This document shows, one piece after another, positions 18,958 through 28,578 of a stretch of 64,000 nt of DNA. This stretch comes from a virus. The notes beneath the pieces are model-generated. The model worked only from the letters and a program-made list of their open reading frames with translations. It was not told the DNA's origin and searched no databases. Where the stretch lies: positions 1 through 64,000 of the IMG/VR virus record IMGVR_UViG_3300042502_000594. The stretch is one strand, 5' to 3'. The first letter of the stretch is position 1. Each line of letters starts with the position of its first letter. The translations under genes were made by a program, and so were the position numbers.

Positions 18958-20349
18958 TTAGTTTACGTTGGTCAACAAACCGTACTTCTGAGCGTTGATA
19001 AATTTGAACGCGATTTCAGATACGATGTGAACACCAAGTTGCCATACGTCGGTCTTATTAGCCGCCGCACGACCACCAGTCTGCCACATGTTCATGAATG
19101 CACCAGGCTTGTGAGCAAGACGGATATATTTACCCATGTTACCCAAACCGTCGTCAACACCCTGAGAAGTCATTGGCAAGAACACCGCGTAACCAGGCCA
19201 TGGGTTAGCATTGCCATTGCCAGCAGCTACGTTGAACGTCTGTGGGTTATCGAAGATACCCATACGAACAAGACCGAAGTTCTTGTTGTTGAACACCAAA
19301 TTGTTGAATGAGTAGGTAGTAGACATCAAGTCTGCGTAAGCACCCTCACCCCAGAAGGTTTTCTCCATCTGAACTTTGTTGATGCTGATGTTAGCATTCT
19401 TGTTGTACTGCAACAAAAGTTGCTCAAGAACAGATGAGCTTTGACCGCTAGTCCAAACCATATAGTTCTTCACAGAACCATCGATTTTAGAGAGCTTAGC
19501 TTCCAGAGCGTAGATGTCAGTGATGTCGGGACCAGCAGTTGTGGTGTCGCAGTCTACAACCTGACCTGAAGTCAAGATGGTAGGCAACAAACCATTTGCG
19601 AACTGATATCCATTCAATCCGGTGTTGTCAGCTGGAGAGCCTGCCAAGAACGTGTTCACGATAGCAACCTGGTGCTCGCGCTGCAAGTAGATAATGTCGC
19701 GTGAGTTAGAGTATGGAGTCGCAGTACCGTTCTCAAGTTGAGTGTACCAAAGTTGGTTGTAAAGAGCCTCAGAGCTAGAAAGGGCATCGTTACGGAATGT
19801 CTGCAACTTTGCGCTATACTTTGTATCAAATATGAACTTAGGGTCTTGTGCGGGTGAATTTTCCTGAACAGATACACCAACATAGAAGAATGTGTCATTA
19901 GCTGCAATATCAGTAGCAGGAACAACACTAGCCTTTAAAGGACGAAGAGTCAATTGGTTTGCAGCGGGCTTGGTAATAATCTGATACAACTCACCAGTCC
20001 TAGCATGACGCCAAATTTCATTCTTGATAGGGAAAGAGTAACCAGTTAATGCATCCACCTCGCCAGAAGGAATGGTAACGGTAATTGTAGAACCAGCTGT
20101 TGCACCACCTGTTTCAGTAGCAACTGTGAAAGGAACCTCCATACGGTTCATTTCGAACCAGTTTACGATTTGCTGCTTAGCAATTTCGCGGTTACCAATA
20201 CCGTTCATGATTTGGTTCATAGCATCCCAGTATTCGTCACCGAACGGGAGGTATGCTACTGCATCGAAGTCGTCCTTCAACGCGTCCCAGTTATTTAGGA
20301 TCCCATTGGTCATACCGCCGGGTATCGCTTGGGCTATAAGATTTGCCAT
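18958..20349 (-). CDS. Major capsid protein, 463 aa
   Basis: It directly follows the scaffold-type gene in the terminase-portal-scaffold-capsid order. The protein starts MANLIAQAIPGG and contains a beta-rich segment near residues 75-160 (N-arm/E-loop region by analogy) and long mixed alpha/beta text, with a C-terminus rich in Asn, Gly and aromatic residues. Size 463 fits HK97-fold capsid proteins of Bacteroidota podoviruses. It has no cleavage motif that I can recognise. A strong terminator immediately downstream and the A/T-rich leader fit high expression. The call rests on gene order plus composition. Confidence 0.8.
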   Translation of the reverse strand: MANLIAQAIPGGMTNGILNNWDALKDDFDAVAYLPFGDEYWDAMNQIMNGIGNREIAKQQIVNWFEMNRMEVPFTVATETGGATAGSTITVTIPSGEVDALTGYSFPIKNEIWRHARTGELYQIITKPAANQLTLRPLKASVVPATDIAANDTFFYVGVSVQENSPAQDPKFIFDTKYSAKLQTFRNDALSSSEALYNQLWYTQLENGTATPYSNSRDIIYLQREHQVAIVNTFLAGSPADNTGLNGYQFANGLLPTILTSGQVVDCDTTTAGPDITDIYALEAKLSKIDGSVKNYMVWTSGQSSSVLEQLLLQYNKNANISINKVQMEKTFWGEGAYADLMSTTYSFNNLVFNNKNFGLVRMGIFDNPQTFNVAAGNGNANPWPGYAVFLPMTSQGVDDGLGNMGKYIRLAHKPGAFMNMWQTGGRAAANKTDVWQLGVHIVSEIAFKFINAQKYGLLTNVN

Positions 20350-20368
20350 TTTCTTTTAAATTTTTTAA

Positions 20369-21424
20369 TTATTCAACACTCTTTAATTTCTGTGACGGAA
20401 GAGAAATACCTCTAGCCAACAAGTCTTGCTGTGCAGGGGTTAAGTTCTTCGCGTCTACAGTTGTTTTGTCTACACGGTTAATTGTTTTAGGTTGACCGTT
20501 GTAGACCTCTTTGACCACCTTCTTTTCTACGCTTGCCGAAAGTGACTTGGCTATTTGAACTCCGAGATCCCCAGACTGAACCTTATGAATGAGGATTTGG
20601 TTCTCTAACCAGCTTCTGACCGCTTGCTTTCCTTCTTTAGTGGTCGTATCAAATGCTTGACCTAAATAACCTGCATACTGCGACTTCAAAATCGAATCAA
20701 TCTCTTCGTTTGAAACTTTTAACGAAACTTCTGACTCTCCGAATTTGTAGGGGACATCCTTTAGCTGCTTGGCGTAGGACTCTGCCTCGGCAAGTGCTAT
20801 TGTCTGTCTTTCCGCAATCTGCTTTTGAGTTTGGCTCTTTAGCTCTTTTGCAAAGGTAAAAGGATTTTTAACAGTTTCAACATCTTTCTTAGTCTTTTCA
20901 ATTATTTCTATAGCGTCTATAGCATCAGACTTTAAAAGAGCTGTCGCGTAATAATCCCCTTCACCTAAGTTATACTTTTCACGAATAGCCTCCTCGATGG
21001 TCGATTGGCCTAAACGCTTGAATTTGTCTGGGTTCTTTACCGCCTCGGCAATGACGAGTGCCTTGAGTGGATCCTCCATTAATGAGTCTGGGTTTGAAGA
21101 AACGATTTGATTGGCAATCGAAGGATTGATACCCTTTTTGCCAAAGGACACGAGTGTACGTGCTTCTTCATTCCCCCCGAACGGATCGTCGGCCTCTTGC
21201 AGCAAGGAAAGGCCTTCGTTAATCTCAGCCTCTTTGCTTACAATGTAAGCAGCGCGTTCCTTGTATCCTTTTAACTCCTCGAACTCACTTTTAAAGGAGT
21301 CCTCGTTTTCATAGCCATAAGCTGCAAACCATGGCATATCAGCCTGGTTTACTTGATCGGCTACTTGTTCGTTAACTTGTTCGTTAACCTGCTCGTCTTG
21401 ATTTTCTAATTCGTTGTTTTCCAT
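20369..21424 (-). CDS. Scaffolding-type protein, 351 aa
   Basis: It lies between portal and major capsid genes, the classical scaffold position. The protein is highly charged and mostly helical. It starts with an imperfect acidic Gln/Val/Asn repeat (NEQVNEQVADQVNQ) and has few aromatics and no Cys. A Lys-rich C-terminal section (VEKKVVKEVYNGQPKTINR) could be the capsid-binding basic region of scaffolds. No protease motif was seen. Known scaffolds share this composition but little sequence, so the call is by position and character. Confidence 0.75.
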   Translation of the reverse strand: MENNELENQDEQVNEQVNEQVADQVNQADMPWFAAYGYENEDSFKSEFEELKGYKERAAYIVSKEAEINEGLSLLQEADDPFGGNEEARTLVSFGKKGINPSIANQIVSSNPDSLMEDPLKALVIAEAVKNPDKFKRLGQSTIEEAIREKYNLGEGDYYATALLKSDAIDAIEIIEKTKKDVETVKNPFTFAKELKSQTQKQIAERQTIALAEAESYAKQLKDVPYKFGESEVSLKVSNEEIDSILKSQYAGYLGQAFDTTTKEGKQAVRSWLENQILIHKVQSGDLGVQIAKSLSASVEKKVVKEVYNGQPKTINRVDKTTVDAKNLTPAQQDLLARGISLPSQKLKSVE

Positions 21425-21429
21425 ATATT

Positions 21430-23826
21430 TTATACTCTTCCTGTGATTTCGTTTCCTAACTCAGCTTCAAGGGTTGCCTCAAGCTGTATCTCTTCGAGGG
21501 CCTGCTTACCCTTCAATAATTGTACTTGGTAATTTGCATCAGCCTTAATCTTAGCAAGCTGCTGCTCCTTCATAAGCTCCATGTTAGCCATCTCGCGCTG
21601 CTTCATGATTTCAATCTGGGCAAGCTGCATAGCCGTTTGACGCTTGGCCTCTTCAGCCATCATAGCAGACTGCTGCTGACCTTGGATGGTCTGTTGCATC
21701 ATCATCTGGGCATTCTTCTGCTCGCGTTCACGGGCCTCAGTTTCTTCGGTCGCCATAAACCAAAGCGCTTCGTCAACATCGCCATTCTTAAGCAACTGAG
21801 CAACACGCTCTACGCTTGATGGGGAAAGCAGAACCGAACCGTCTTTGGTTGGAATTTGAGACATTTGAATAGCCCTTTGAAGTATTGCGCTCTTTTCCTT
21901 TTCGTTTGGAATAGACTTAACGCTAATTGCTAGTTGGTCCAATGAAAGACCTTCGATTTCGTCCAGGGAGTCAACCATGTTCTTTCCAATTACGCCTTCG
22001 TAGAACTCGCGAATCTTAGAGTCGTATTCTATGTCTATACGTGCCTGGTGAATGATACGCTCTCCCACCTTGCGCTTAAAGTCACGCTCTGAATCGCGAA
22101 GGGTCCAGTTTGCGTGGTTGCCGGCTTGGTAGTCTTGTTCCATAACACCAACAAGTCTTTCCGCGCTTTGGTCGGGACTAGCTGCCATTGCATCCGGGAT
22201 ACCCATGGTGTCCTTGATCATCATCTGCAAGTTGGCTATCTGCTGAATCCATTCAGCTCCCTGTGGACCTAAGCCGTTGTCCATCTCAGTAAGTGGTTGA
22301 GAAACGTACTTTCCTGTTGCCGCGTTGAACTTGGTGGCAACAACCTGAATACCGTTCTGACGATGTACGTGTACAAGGTCAAACAAGTCATACTCTACCC
22401 CGCCAATCTTTATGTTTGCGGCCTCGCCCACATCAATTCGGTATCCTTTAGGAGCCGCAGCCCATACGGCAGCACGAAGTTTAAGTATGGCGAACATTAA
22501 GTCGTCAAGCAATCCTCTTACACTACGTGTGGGTGACTGTCCAGGAATACGGTCGATAACGTAAGAGCTCATCGGTGTGAGTCCCTTCTGCATCTGGTTA
22601 GGCTTCTTCTTCCACTCGTAGATTCGGTCAAGACCGGTTCCTGAGATGATATATGAACCCTCGTACCAATAGTTGCAGGCAACCTCTTCGTATGTGTCGT
22701 TTGGATTCTTTTTCTTTTCGTCTACAGGCTTGTTGTTGCGAAGGAATGATGCATACCCCTGCTTATTCTTTCTCTCTACGTATTGCTTGTAGTCAGTGGA
22801 AAGGTATTCAAACTTCAGGACGTAAACCTTGAAGTCCATCCAAACCCAGCGGTTTGATGTCTCGTCCTTTCTTTCAAAGGCCCAAACGGGAATCATGGAG
22901 GCATTCGTCTGATAAGGAACGTAGGACTTAGCCATTGACTGAATCTGCTTCTCATCAAATCCCGCCTCAACTAGCTTTGGGAATATAGACTGAATAGTTT
23001 CAATCTCAATGTGACCAATAGCCACGGGTTCGTTCTCATTGTCCTCGTTCCAGAGCATGATAAGACGGGCAGGATCAATGTACTGAACCTTCACCTGTCC
23101 TGTAATTGGGTCGTTGTAAATCTTTGCAGATCGGAAGTGATAATCAATGGCATCACGATTTATATCGGTACGCATCGAACCCCAGTTAGATGAACGAAAG
23201 CCTGACTCAGCTAATTTCTCTAAAGCTACCTCATACTTTGTCTTGAAAAAACCAAGACGGTCCGCCATCTCTAGCATGGTCTCGTCCTTTGGCACAAACG
23301 GAAGTTTAAACTCCGGCAGGCCAAGCTCGCGCATCAACGGGTTAGTAAAGTTCGCCTTAGCGTATACATCATTCTTGTTGCGCTTCTTTTTATTGATGAC
23401 GTTTTTATCAAGAGAAACACAATCAAGTTTATAATCGTTATCTGAAAGAATCGATAAAAGAACATTCGTTAGTTTTTTCATTGGAGAGAAAATGTCGTAG
23501 CTTATGTTAGCCATCGCCTTTCTCTGCGCGATATTCATTCCCTTTGTTGACTGAGACGCCTCGTTGTTTGACCTTGTCTTAGTTCCAATAGGGGATCCGT
23601 TAGTAAACCAGTTCTTATATTTCTCCACCGACTGAATTCCAGAGCCGTAGTTTCGGGTCTCCTGCATCTCAGGGAGCTGAGTGTATGAAAAATAAGTACC
23701 TCCTGTACAGAAGCGAGAATACAATGCCCTTCCGCATCGCAAGCCAAACTCAGGCTTTAGCTTTTCTATCTCTGGCACATTATCGCTCGGAAACAAATAG
23801 TTTCCAGCCATTTGAGGCAGTATCAT
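21430..23826 (-). CDS. Portal protein, 798 aa
   Basis: It sits between terminase large subunit and scaffold. Size and internal features (long helical stem regions, IQQIANLQMMIKDTMGIPDA around residue 530, and a Gln/Met/Ala-rich C-terminal coiled coil, ~680-780) match crAss-like and P22-like portal proteins. The P22 portal has a comparable C-terminal barrel of Gln-rich helices. Two starts are possible, ATG 23826 or ATG 23811 (MAGNYLF). It forms the dodecameric DNA gate of the head (family knowledge). Confidence 0.85.
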   Translation of the reverse strand: MILPQMAGNYLFPSDNVPEIEKLKPEFGLRCGRALYSRFCTGGTYFSYTQLPEMQETRNYGSGIQSVEKYKNWFTNGSPIGTKTRSNNEASQSTKGMNIAQRKAMANISYDIFSPMKKLTNVLLSILSDNDYKLDCVSLDKNVINKKKRNKNDVYAKANFTNPLMRELGLPEFKLPFVPKDETMLEMADRLGFFKTKYEVALEKLAESGFRSSNWGSMRTDINRDAIDYHFRSAKIYNDPITGQVKVQYIDPARLIMLWNEDNENEPVAIGHIEIETIQSIFPKLVEAGFDEKQIQSMAKSYVPYQTNASMIPVWAFERKDETSNRWVWMDFKVYVLKFEYLSTDYKQYVERKNKQGYASFLRNNKPVDEKKKNPNDTYEEVACNYWYEGSYIISGTGLDRIYEWKKKPNQMQKGLTPMSSYVIDRIPGQSPTRSVRGLLDDLMFAILKLRAAVWAAAPKGYRIDVGEAANIKIGGVEYDLFDLVHVHRQNGIQVVATKFNAATGKYVSQPLTEMDNGLGPQGAEWIQQIANLQMMIKDTMGIPDAMAASPDQSAERLVGVMEQDYQAGNHANWTLRDSERDFKRKVGERIIHQARIDIEYDSKIREFYEGVIGKNMVDSLDEIEGLSLDQLAISVKSIPNEKEKSAILQRAIQMSQIPTKDGSVLLSPSSVERVAQLLKNGDVDEALWFMATEETEAREREQKNAQMMMQQTIQGQQQSAMMAEEAKRQTAMQLAQIEIMKQREMANMELMKEQQLAKIKADANYQVQLLKGKQALEEIQLEATLEAELGNEITGRV

Positions 23827-23890
23827 ATCTTACAAATTTAAGTAAACAACTACAAATGTATGAAAATTTATCATAAATGGTTGAAAACAA

Positions 23891-26353
23891 TCAATCTATT
23901 TCGAAAAACGAAAACCCTCCCTGTACCTCTATCGGTTGATAAGCCTCCTTGTAAAGGTCAGGCATCCGGCTCTTTATGGCCCTCATACACCACCCCGTGG
24001 CGGCACACAAGTCATGGTTTGTCAAGTCATCAATACCCCTCATTTGACTCCACTCCTCGACTATCTCCCACATCTTCACGTACTTAACGTTATTATTGAA
24101 GAAGGTCATGATGTCTCCGGCCATCTCGTTTTTTTCGGCTTCACCTGCCCAAACGCCTGGCCTTGCGTCCTGCTTTCCGTCTGATCCCAAGTCCTTCAAT
24201 AGGTATCCATCGAACCCATTGTCTCTAAAGTATTCAACCAGAGCTTCTCCGTCGGGCCACTCTGGGTAGACGTAGGCCCCAAGGAACACAGCCGCCTTTA
24301 ACCACTCCTCGTGATACTCGGCCTTGTCTTCTGTCTGTCTGTTGTAAATCAAAATCCAGTCGTTACTTACCCACTCACTCCTAGGCTTGGTGTCTGAATC
24401 GACCTGGCTGTCCCTCTTATAGAAAACAGCAGCAGCCGCGTTTGACTTCTTTTTACCTACAGTGTTTCGTTTATGGAACTTTACCGGGTCACAGCAAAGG
24501 AAGAATTTGTTCATTACAGATGGATCGGGAGCGTAAATAGGACCCCTATTCTTTGGTTGAATGTAACCCTCTTCTGCTGTAACAACGGTCTTCCTGTTAC
24601 GCATCTCATTTGGTGGAAGGTAACTCATGGTCCAACTTCCCTTAGGATCATTCTCCACATAAACATCACCACCAAACTTGTCGCCCATCCACTTGAAGTT
24701 AATCTTTGTGGTAATAGGGGTACGAGAAAACTTAAGTTCCGATATGCGGTCACGCATCTTCTCGATAGGCATACCCATGTCCTTTGGTATTACCGCGAAT
24801 GCCTGCTTCCAACTCATCGGGAAGTTCTGCTGTAACTTAATCAGCTTCTGCCATTCTCTCTTACGTTCAAAGTAATCCGCTTGGTTTAAAAGATATGACT
24901 TGGCTCCCTTGGTGATCCACTTGCCCTCGTTGGACATTACAGGTTCCTTTGGATCATCAATAATACTTGCCCCATACTCGTCAATGTATCCTTCTACCGC
25001 GTAGTAACCCGGCAAGAAGAAATTTATAAGTCCCGACGGTGTAGTTCCGTTCTCGTTGCGGTCAGAGAAGTGTGAGTCATTGGCAATATCAAAGAACTGC
25101 GCTCCACCCCCTGTGTCCATGTCACCTACCGTAGATGGCATGATGCAAAATCCACGAATGTTTTCCCCGCGCTCGATGGCGGGTTTCATCGTATTGTACC
25201 ACCACGTCGGGATGTTTTGGTCCGCCGCCTTCGCATCCGTTTTCTTCGCTGGCTCGTCACGGTAGACAAAAGCGATCTCCGCCTCTCCGTCCGCCGCTTT
25301 CTCCGTCGAAGGGAGCGGCGTGATGAAGCACTCCATTTGTTCGGGGATGATTCCTGCCCTTGCTGCTGATGCGATTGCTCCTTCATACTGGAAACGCAAA
25401 CCCTCCTTCGCTTCTATTCGTCCGCGATAGTACGGGCGAAAGAAGAAAGGGAGCTTGCTTACAGGTGTTTGAATTTGTTTTATGAATATCTTGTTCACCG
25501 CCTGGTCCTCGTTCATCGCCTGGATAATGAAGGTCTGGTCGGGCATGTTGAGTGTTCCCCACGTGCAGAAGCAACAAGCAATTGCCGTCTTCGCAATACG
25601 TCGACCAGAGACGAAGTTTATTCCATGTACAGTGCGCTTCCCCTTCTTAACAGTGATGTTGACATTCGGTTCCATGAAATATTCCACTCCCATGTCGTTC
25701 ATTTCGTCAACCACGTTCTTGACGTCTTGGTTTGAGTACTTTGTTTTTACTACCGCGTCTTCCCTATAAATAATCTTGTGCTTGTAGAACGCATCCTCTG
25801 TGCTGTAGGCATACATGAACAGGTGAAACATCTTTCTTTGGTAGTCCCTGTAGTCGGGCCTGTTGTTATTCTTACCGAAGTTTTTTACCGTCCAAAAGTT
25901 TAAGAAGAAGTAGTTTGCTCCGTTTATGTAGGTAGGTTTCCCTTTAATGAAACACCAATATCCAACATATCTGCGCTTTATCTGGAGCTTGATCCACTCA
26001 ATCTCCATAGCGTAATACTTCTGATTTGATTCGATTTCTTCGTAAATATCTTCCAACCTTACGTCGCCAACCTCCTTGTACTTGGACTTGTTGGTTGCGT
26101 GTTTCTTATTGAAAACAACCTCGTAGATGAGCCTTATCTTTTCAGGAGTTTCCTGATAAGTAAACTTTTGGTCTTTTGGATTCATTCCATACCCATCAAC
26201 GTAGGTAAGGGCCTCCTCCCTTGTCACCTCTCTTTTTAGGTGGTGTGAATACCACTCCTCAAGGCGCGGAAGCGGAATGCGGATCGTGTCCAACTCGTCG
26301 TCATCCTCGTGGAATGAAACATACTTATCCTCCTCTTCGTATTCGTACTTCAT
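23891..26353 (-). CDS. terL: Terminase large subunit, ~820 aa
   Basis: Start chosen at ATG 26353-26351 (MKYEYEEEDKY), whose ATGA overlaps the upstream gene's stop; the frame itself extends 13 codons further. The ATPase domain shows a Walker A-like SGRRIAKTAIA (~residue 247) and a Walker B FVYRDEP (~364). The C-terminal RNase H-fold nuclease is suggested by CCDPVKF, LLKDLGSDGK and HDLCAATG in order. It packages DNA into procapsids via the portal. The unusual GRRIAKT Walker A resembles crAss-like terminases. A divergent small subunit may be the gene just upstream. Confidence 0.9.
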   Translation of the reverse strand: MKYEYEEEDKYVSFHEDDDELDTIRIPLPRLEEWYSHHLKREVTREEALTYVDGYGMNPKDQKFTYQETPEKIRLIYEVVFNKKHATNKSKYKEVGDVRLEDIYEEIESNQKYYAMEIEWIKLQIKRRYVGYWCFIKGKPTYINGANYFFLNFWTVKNFGKNNNRPDYRDYQRKMFHLFMYAYSTEDAFYKHKIIYREDAVVKTKYSNQDVKNVVDEMNDMGVEYFMEPNVNITVKKGKRTVHGINFVSGRRIAKTAIACCFCTWGTLNMPDQTFIIQAMNEDQAVNKIFIKQIQTPVSKLPFFFRPYYRGRIEAKEGLRFQYEGAIASAARAGIIPEQMECFITPLPSTEKAADGEAEIAFVYRDEPAKKTDAKAADQNIPTWWYNTMKPAIERGENIRGFCIMPSTVGDMDTGGGAQFFDIANDSHFSDRNENGTTPSGLINFFLPGYYAVEGYIDEYGASIIDDPKEPVMSNEGKWITKGAKSYLLNQADYFERKREWQKLIKLQQNFPMSWKQAFAVIPKDMGMPIEKMRDRISELKFSRTPITTKINFKWMGDKFGGDVYVENDPKGSWTMSYLPPNEMRNRKTVVTAEEGYIQPKNRGPIYAPDPSVMNKFFLCCDPVKFHKRNTVGKKKSNAAAAVFYKRDSQVDSDTKPRSEWVSNDWILIYNRQTEDKAEYHEEWLKAAVFLGAYVYPEWPDGEALVEYFRDNGFDGYLLKDLGSDGKQDARPGVWAGEAEKNEMAGDIMTFFNNNVKYVKMWEIVEEWSQMRGIDDLTNHDLCAATGWCMRAIKSRMPDLYKEAYQPIEVQGGFSFFEID

Positions 26354-27003
26354 GGTATTACCTCCGGGAATATCTCTTTCTTTTCGCGCCAAATCCTAGC
26401 ATAGTGTTCGGGCTGTATTCCTAGGTTCTCAGCGCGAACAGAAAACGTGATTGCCTTCTGTAGTGTGATGCTAACCTCGTCACTCATGATTCGAGTACGG
26501 GCATCCACAAGTGTCTGACGCCAACTCTCAAGACCCGCTTGGAAGTTCTTGTCATCATTCGATCTGTCAACAGGCTGAGTCAAGAGCGCCCTTTGCAACG
26601 CAGCTATTCGAATGTCTGCCGTACTCATGATCGAATAATCTTCCGAGCATTGCAGGCGTGTAAACGTGATGTACCGCTCCACCGCCCAGTCTACATTCAT
26701 CATGCAGAGCTGGGCGTACCCATCCTCCGAATCCGTGTCATCAACCATGATATTCAGCTTGTTCAACGTGTATCGTTTGCGCTGGTTGATGTCCGGATAC
26801 GCATCTTTAACGGGTGTGCCTGGAGCGAACATATATATGAGATATCGAACAACCTTGTCGGCGCTAACCCCCTCAGGAAGGTCATCTGACCTGTCCAGAA
26901 TATGGGCTTGACTGGCCAGGTCCGAGAAGCGGTAGATTACCGACTCGTCATCCGGGATGCCTTCAATGTTGTAGGATATTTTACTAAAGTCTAGTTTTAT
27001 CAT
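26350..27003 (-). CDS. Hypothetical protein upstream of terminase, 217 aa (small terminase candidate)
   Basis: The ATG at 27003 overlaps the stop of the preceding gene by four bases (ATGA), and its own stop overlaps the terL ATG, so it is tightly coupled to terminase. The protein is mostly helical, with aromatic-rich helices (ADKVVRYLIYMFAPGTPVKD) and a charged C-terminus (HYARIWREKKEIFPEV). No clear helix-turn-helix was recognised. Position immediately before terL fits a terminase small subunit or packaging accessory factor, but this is inference. Confidence 0.6.
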   Translation of the reverse strand: MIKLDFSKISYNIEGIPDDESVIYRFSDLASQAHILDRSDDLPEGVSADKVVRYLIYMFAPGTPVKDAYPDINQRKRYTLNKLNIMVDDTDSEDGYAQLCMMNVDWAVERYITFTRLQCSEDYSIMSTADIRIAALQRALLTQPVDRSNDDKNFQAGLESWRQTLVDARTRIMSDEVSITLQKAITFSVRAENLGIQPEHYARIWREKKEIFPEVIP

Positions 27004-27803
27004 TCTTCGATTGCTAATATAACCCTAGGTTGAAACCTAACGTAGTCGCTTGACTCAGCCATGGTTGAGTCTAGCTTAACTGCAAAATGCTTTTTTATAC
27101 AGACCACATCCCCCTTCTTTACCTCTGTGTTTGTCCATACGTCATGGGCTATGTACTTTGGCATCTTGGCTGGAGGAACTTCTACTTGCACCCTTTCTGT
27201 TTCTGAGTCTAGCAGAAAAATGCTTCCTGACTTTCTATCGTTAGGTAAAACCTTTCCAATGATGTATCCGTTCATGCTCTTAATCTCTCCGTTCCTCTTC
27301 GCGGCATAAATACATTCAGAAGGAACAAGCACATATCTTTTTCCGTCCTTCTCAAAACCTCCGTCGCCTTCTGTGATAAAGTTCCTTGTGTAAGTAGAGT
27401 CAAACCAAATCTCGTCGCCAGGCTCTCCGTCAAACTCGCAAAAGAAGTCCCAATTCTTTGTGGTAGAACCTTTTTCAGGCTTCTTCACAAGCACCCCTCT
27501 CCTAACGGCCTGGGTAGCTCTAACATCCTCTTTATTTGGATCCACCTCCTTCTTCTGTTCACCAGCCATTCTCACGTATTCAGACATGGCCCTCTTGTCT
27601 TTGTAATTGCTTTTCTTCATGGACTTTAAAAGCGAACCCATGTCGTTAATGCTACCCTCTTCGGTTATACCCTTTAGGCTGTTTACCAACTTTAGTGTTC
27701 CGCCATTAAAAGATATCTCATCTTCAGTCCAAGAATGTATCTCGACCAAACAGTCGCCGTCTATAAGCCTTAACTGGTCTATGTCAACGTCTTCAAAGTT
27801 CAT
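27000..27803 (-). CDS. Beta-rich late protein with GroES-like pattern, 267 aa
   Basis: Two regions read like the end of a GroES/Cpn10 barrel. The first is EPGDEIWFDSTYTRNF, then KRYVLVPSECIYAAKRNGEI. The second is KKGDVVCIKKHFAVKL, then DYVRFQPRVILAIEE. Both follow the GroES order GD-V-f ... y-l-v ... I-A. No canonical mobile loop is obvious. Phages such as T4 carry GroES replacements for capsid folding; a similar role here is inferred from the late, pre-terminase position. It could equally be an unrelated beta-barrel. It overlaps the next gene by four bases. Confidence 0.5.
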   Translation of the reverse strand: MNFEDVDIDQLRLIDGDCLVEIHSWTEDEISFNGGTLKLVNSLKGITEEGSINDMGSLLKSMKKSNYKDKRAMSEYVRMAGEQKKEVDPNKEDVRATQAVRRGVLVKKPEKGSTTKNWDFFCEFDGEPGDEIWFDSTYTRNFITEGDGGFEKDGKRYVLVPSECIYAAKRNGEIKSMNGYIIGKVLPNDRKSGSIFLLDSETERVQVEVPPAKMPKYIAHDVWTNTEVKKGDVVCIKKHFAVKLDSTMAESSDYVRFQPRVILAIEE

Positions 27804-28051
27804 TAGAGTATCTTTTTGTAAATTTCAAACAGTTGCTTTTGGGTCTCAAAGTTTTTCTTACCAACCGGCATGCGTCTCTTTATCTTGTTCACTCCCCGGC
27901 GCAGGGATGAATACGTTCCAAACAGGTTAATCGCGTCCCAGTTACTCATCAGCTTCTCCACATCCTTCATGTCTGTGTTCTCCCGCTCGATGTAATAGTT
28001 GTACACCTCTATGATCCTGTGGTAATTACTTTTTGTCTTTGTCCTTATCAT
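27803..28051 (-). CDS. Small basic hypothetical protein, 82 aa
   Basis: ATG at 28051 overlaps the end of the upstream gene by 26 bases, and its TAG overlaps the next gene's ATG. The protein is helical and basic (RGVNKIKRRMPVGKKNFETQ), without Cys. It begins MIRTKTKSNYHRIIEVYNYY. Its position in front of the packaging genes would suit a small terminase or DNA-binding factor, but no motif supports this. Confidence 0.6.
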   Translation of the reverse strand: MIRTKTKSNYHRIIEVYNYYIERENTDMKDVEKLMSNWDAINLFGTYSSLRRGVNKIKRRMPVGKKNFETQKQLFEIYKKIL

Positions 28052-28328
28052 AATGCTCCTTCAGTTTTTGGAAATACATTGAACGCTTTATTCGCGTCTC
28101 GACCTGTGTCTTCCCTATTTCTTCTAGCGTGTTGTTGTATCTTACGATGGCTTTCTCGACCTGATCTAAGTCATCTGTCGTGATGCTAGGATCACAGTAA
28201 AGCAGTTTTCTCCGCGCAGATGTGGCCATGGGGGTGAAGATCTTCATCACCTCGTATATCTCAATCTTGTCGTCAATCATCCTGTTGACGATTGATATGG
28301 CTCGTTTCCAGTTATCTATTTTATTCAT
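28026..28328 (-). CDS. Small helical hypothetical protein, 100 aa
   Basis: ATG at 28328-28326 lies within the last codons of the preceding gene (stop at 28321). The sequence is helical and Lys-rich and ends in a KDKDKK tail. A segment SARRKLLYCDPSITTDDLDQ might be a turn between helices. Position as second gene of the late operon suggests an early-expressed late factor, such as a packaging or regulatory protein. Function unknown. Confidence 0.6.
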   Translation of the reverse strand: MNKIDNWKRAISIVNRMIDDKIEIYEVMKIFTPMATSARRKLLYCDPSITTDDLDQVEKAIVRYNNTLEEIGKTQVETRIKRSMYFQKLKEHYDKDKDKK

Positions 28329-28536
28329 ACAAAAATGCTATATGTCTTTCGTGTACCGAGTACATCTCAGTGTCCTGTAGCTCAACCTTTTCAATCTTAC
28401 CTATAACGCAGGCCTTTTGGCCGACCTCTAGGTCAACCCCGTTTCCTACCGCCATTATGGTTACATCTATTTGCTTTGGCTGTCTCTTGTCAATGATCAC
28501 AAAGACACGTCCGTCTGGTGGTCTCAAATTCGTCAT
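28321..28536 (-). CDS. First gene of late operon; small GroES-like candidate, 71 aa
   Basis: ATG 28536-28534 lies only about five bases after the minus-strand TATATTTG element, so its mRNA is nearly leaderless. The sequence starts MTNLRPPDGRVFVIIDK and ends MYSVHERHIAFLYE. Both ends resemble GroES (RPLxDRVxV ... YxxVxExDIxAxxE), with VGNGVDLEVGQKACV in between matching the VGxG ... GD region. It is shorter than GroES (~95 aa) and lacks an evident mobile loop. The co-chaperonin call is tentative. Confidence 0.55.
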   Translation of the reverse strand: MTNLRPPDGRVFVIIDKRQPKQIDVTIMAVGNGVDLEVGQKACVIGKIEKVELQDTEMYSVHERHIAFLYE

Positions 28537-28540
28537 GGTG

Positions 28541-28571
28541 CAAATATACTCAAAAACAACACAGTGTCAAA
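28541..28571 (-). promoter_or_regulatory. Late-operon promoter (minus strand)
   Basis: On the minus strand a TTTG -33 box (28571-28568) and a TATATTTG -7 box (28548-28541) are separated by 19 bases, matching the Bacteroidota consensus. It would start the transcript that covers the whole minus-strand structural block. It faces the early promoter at 28579-28608. Confidence 0.7.
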
Positions 28572-28578
28572 TTATTGC

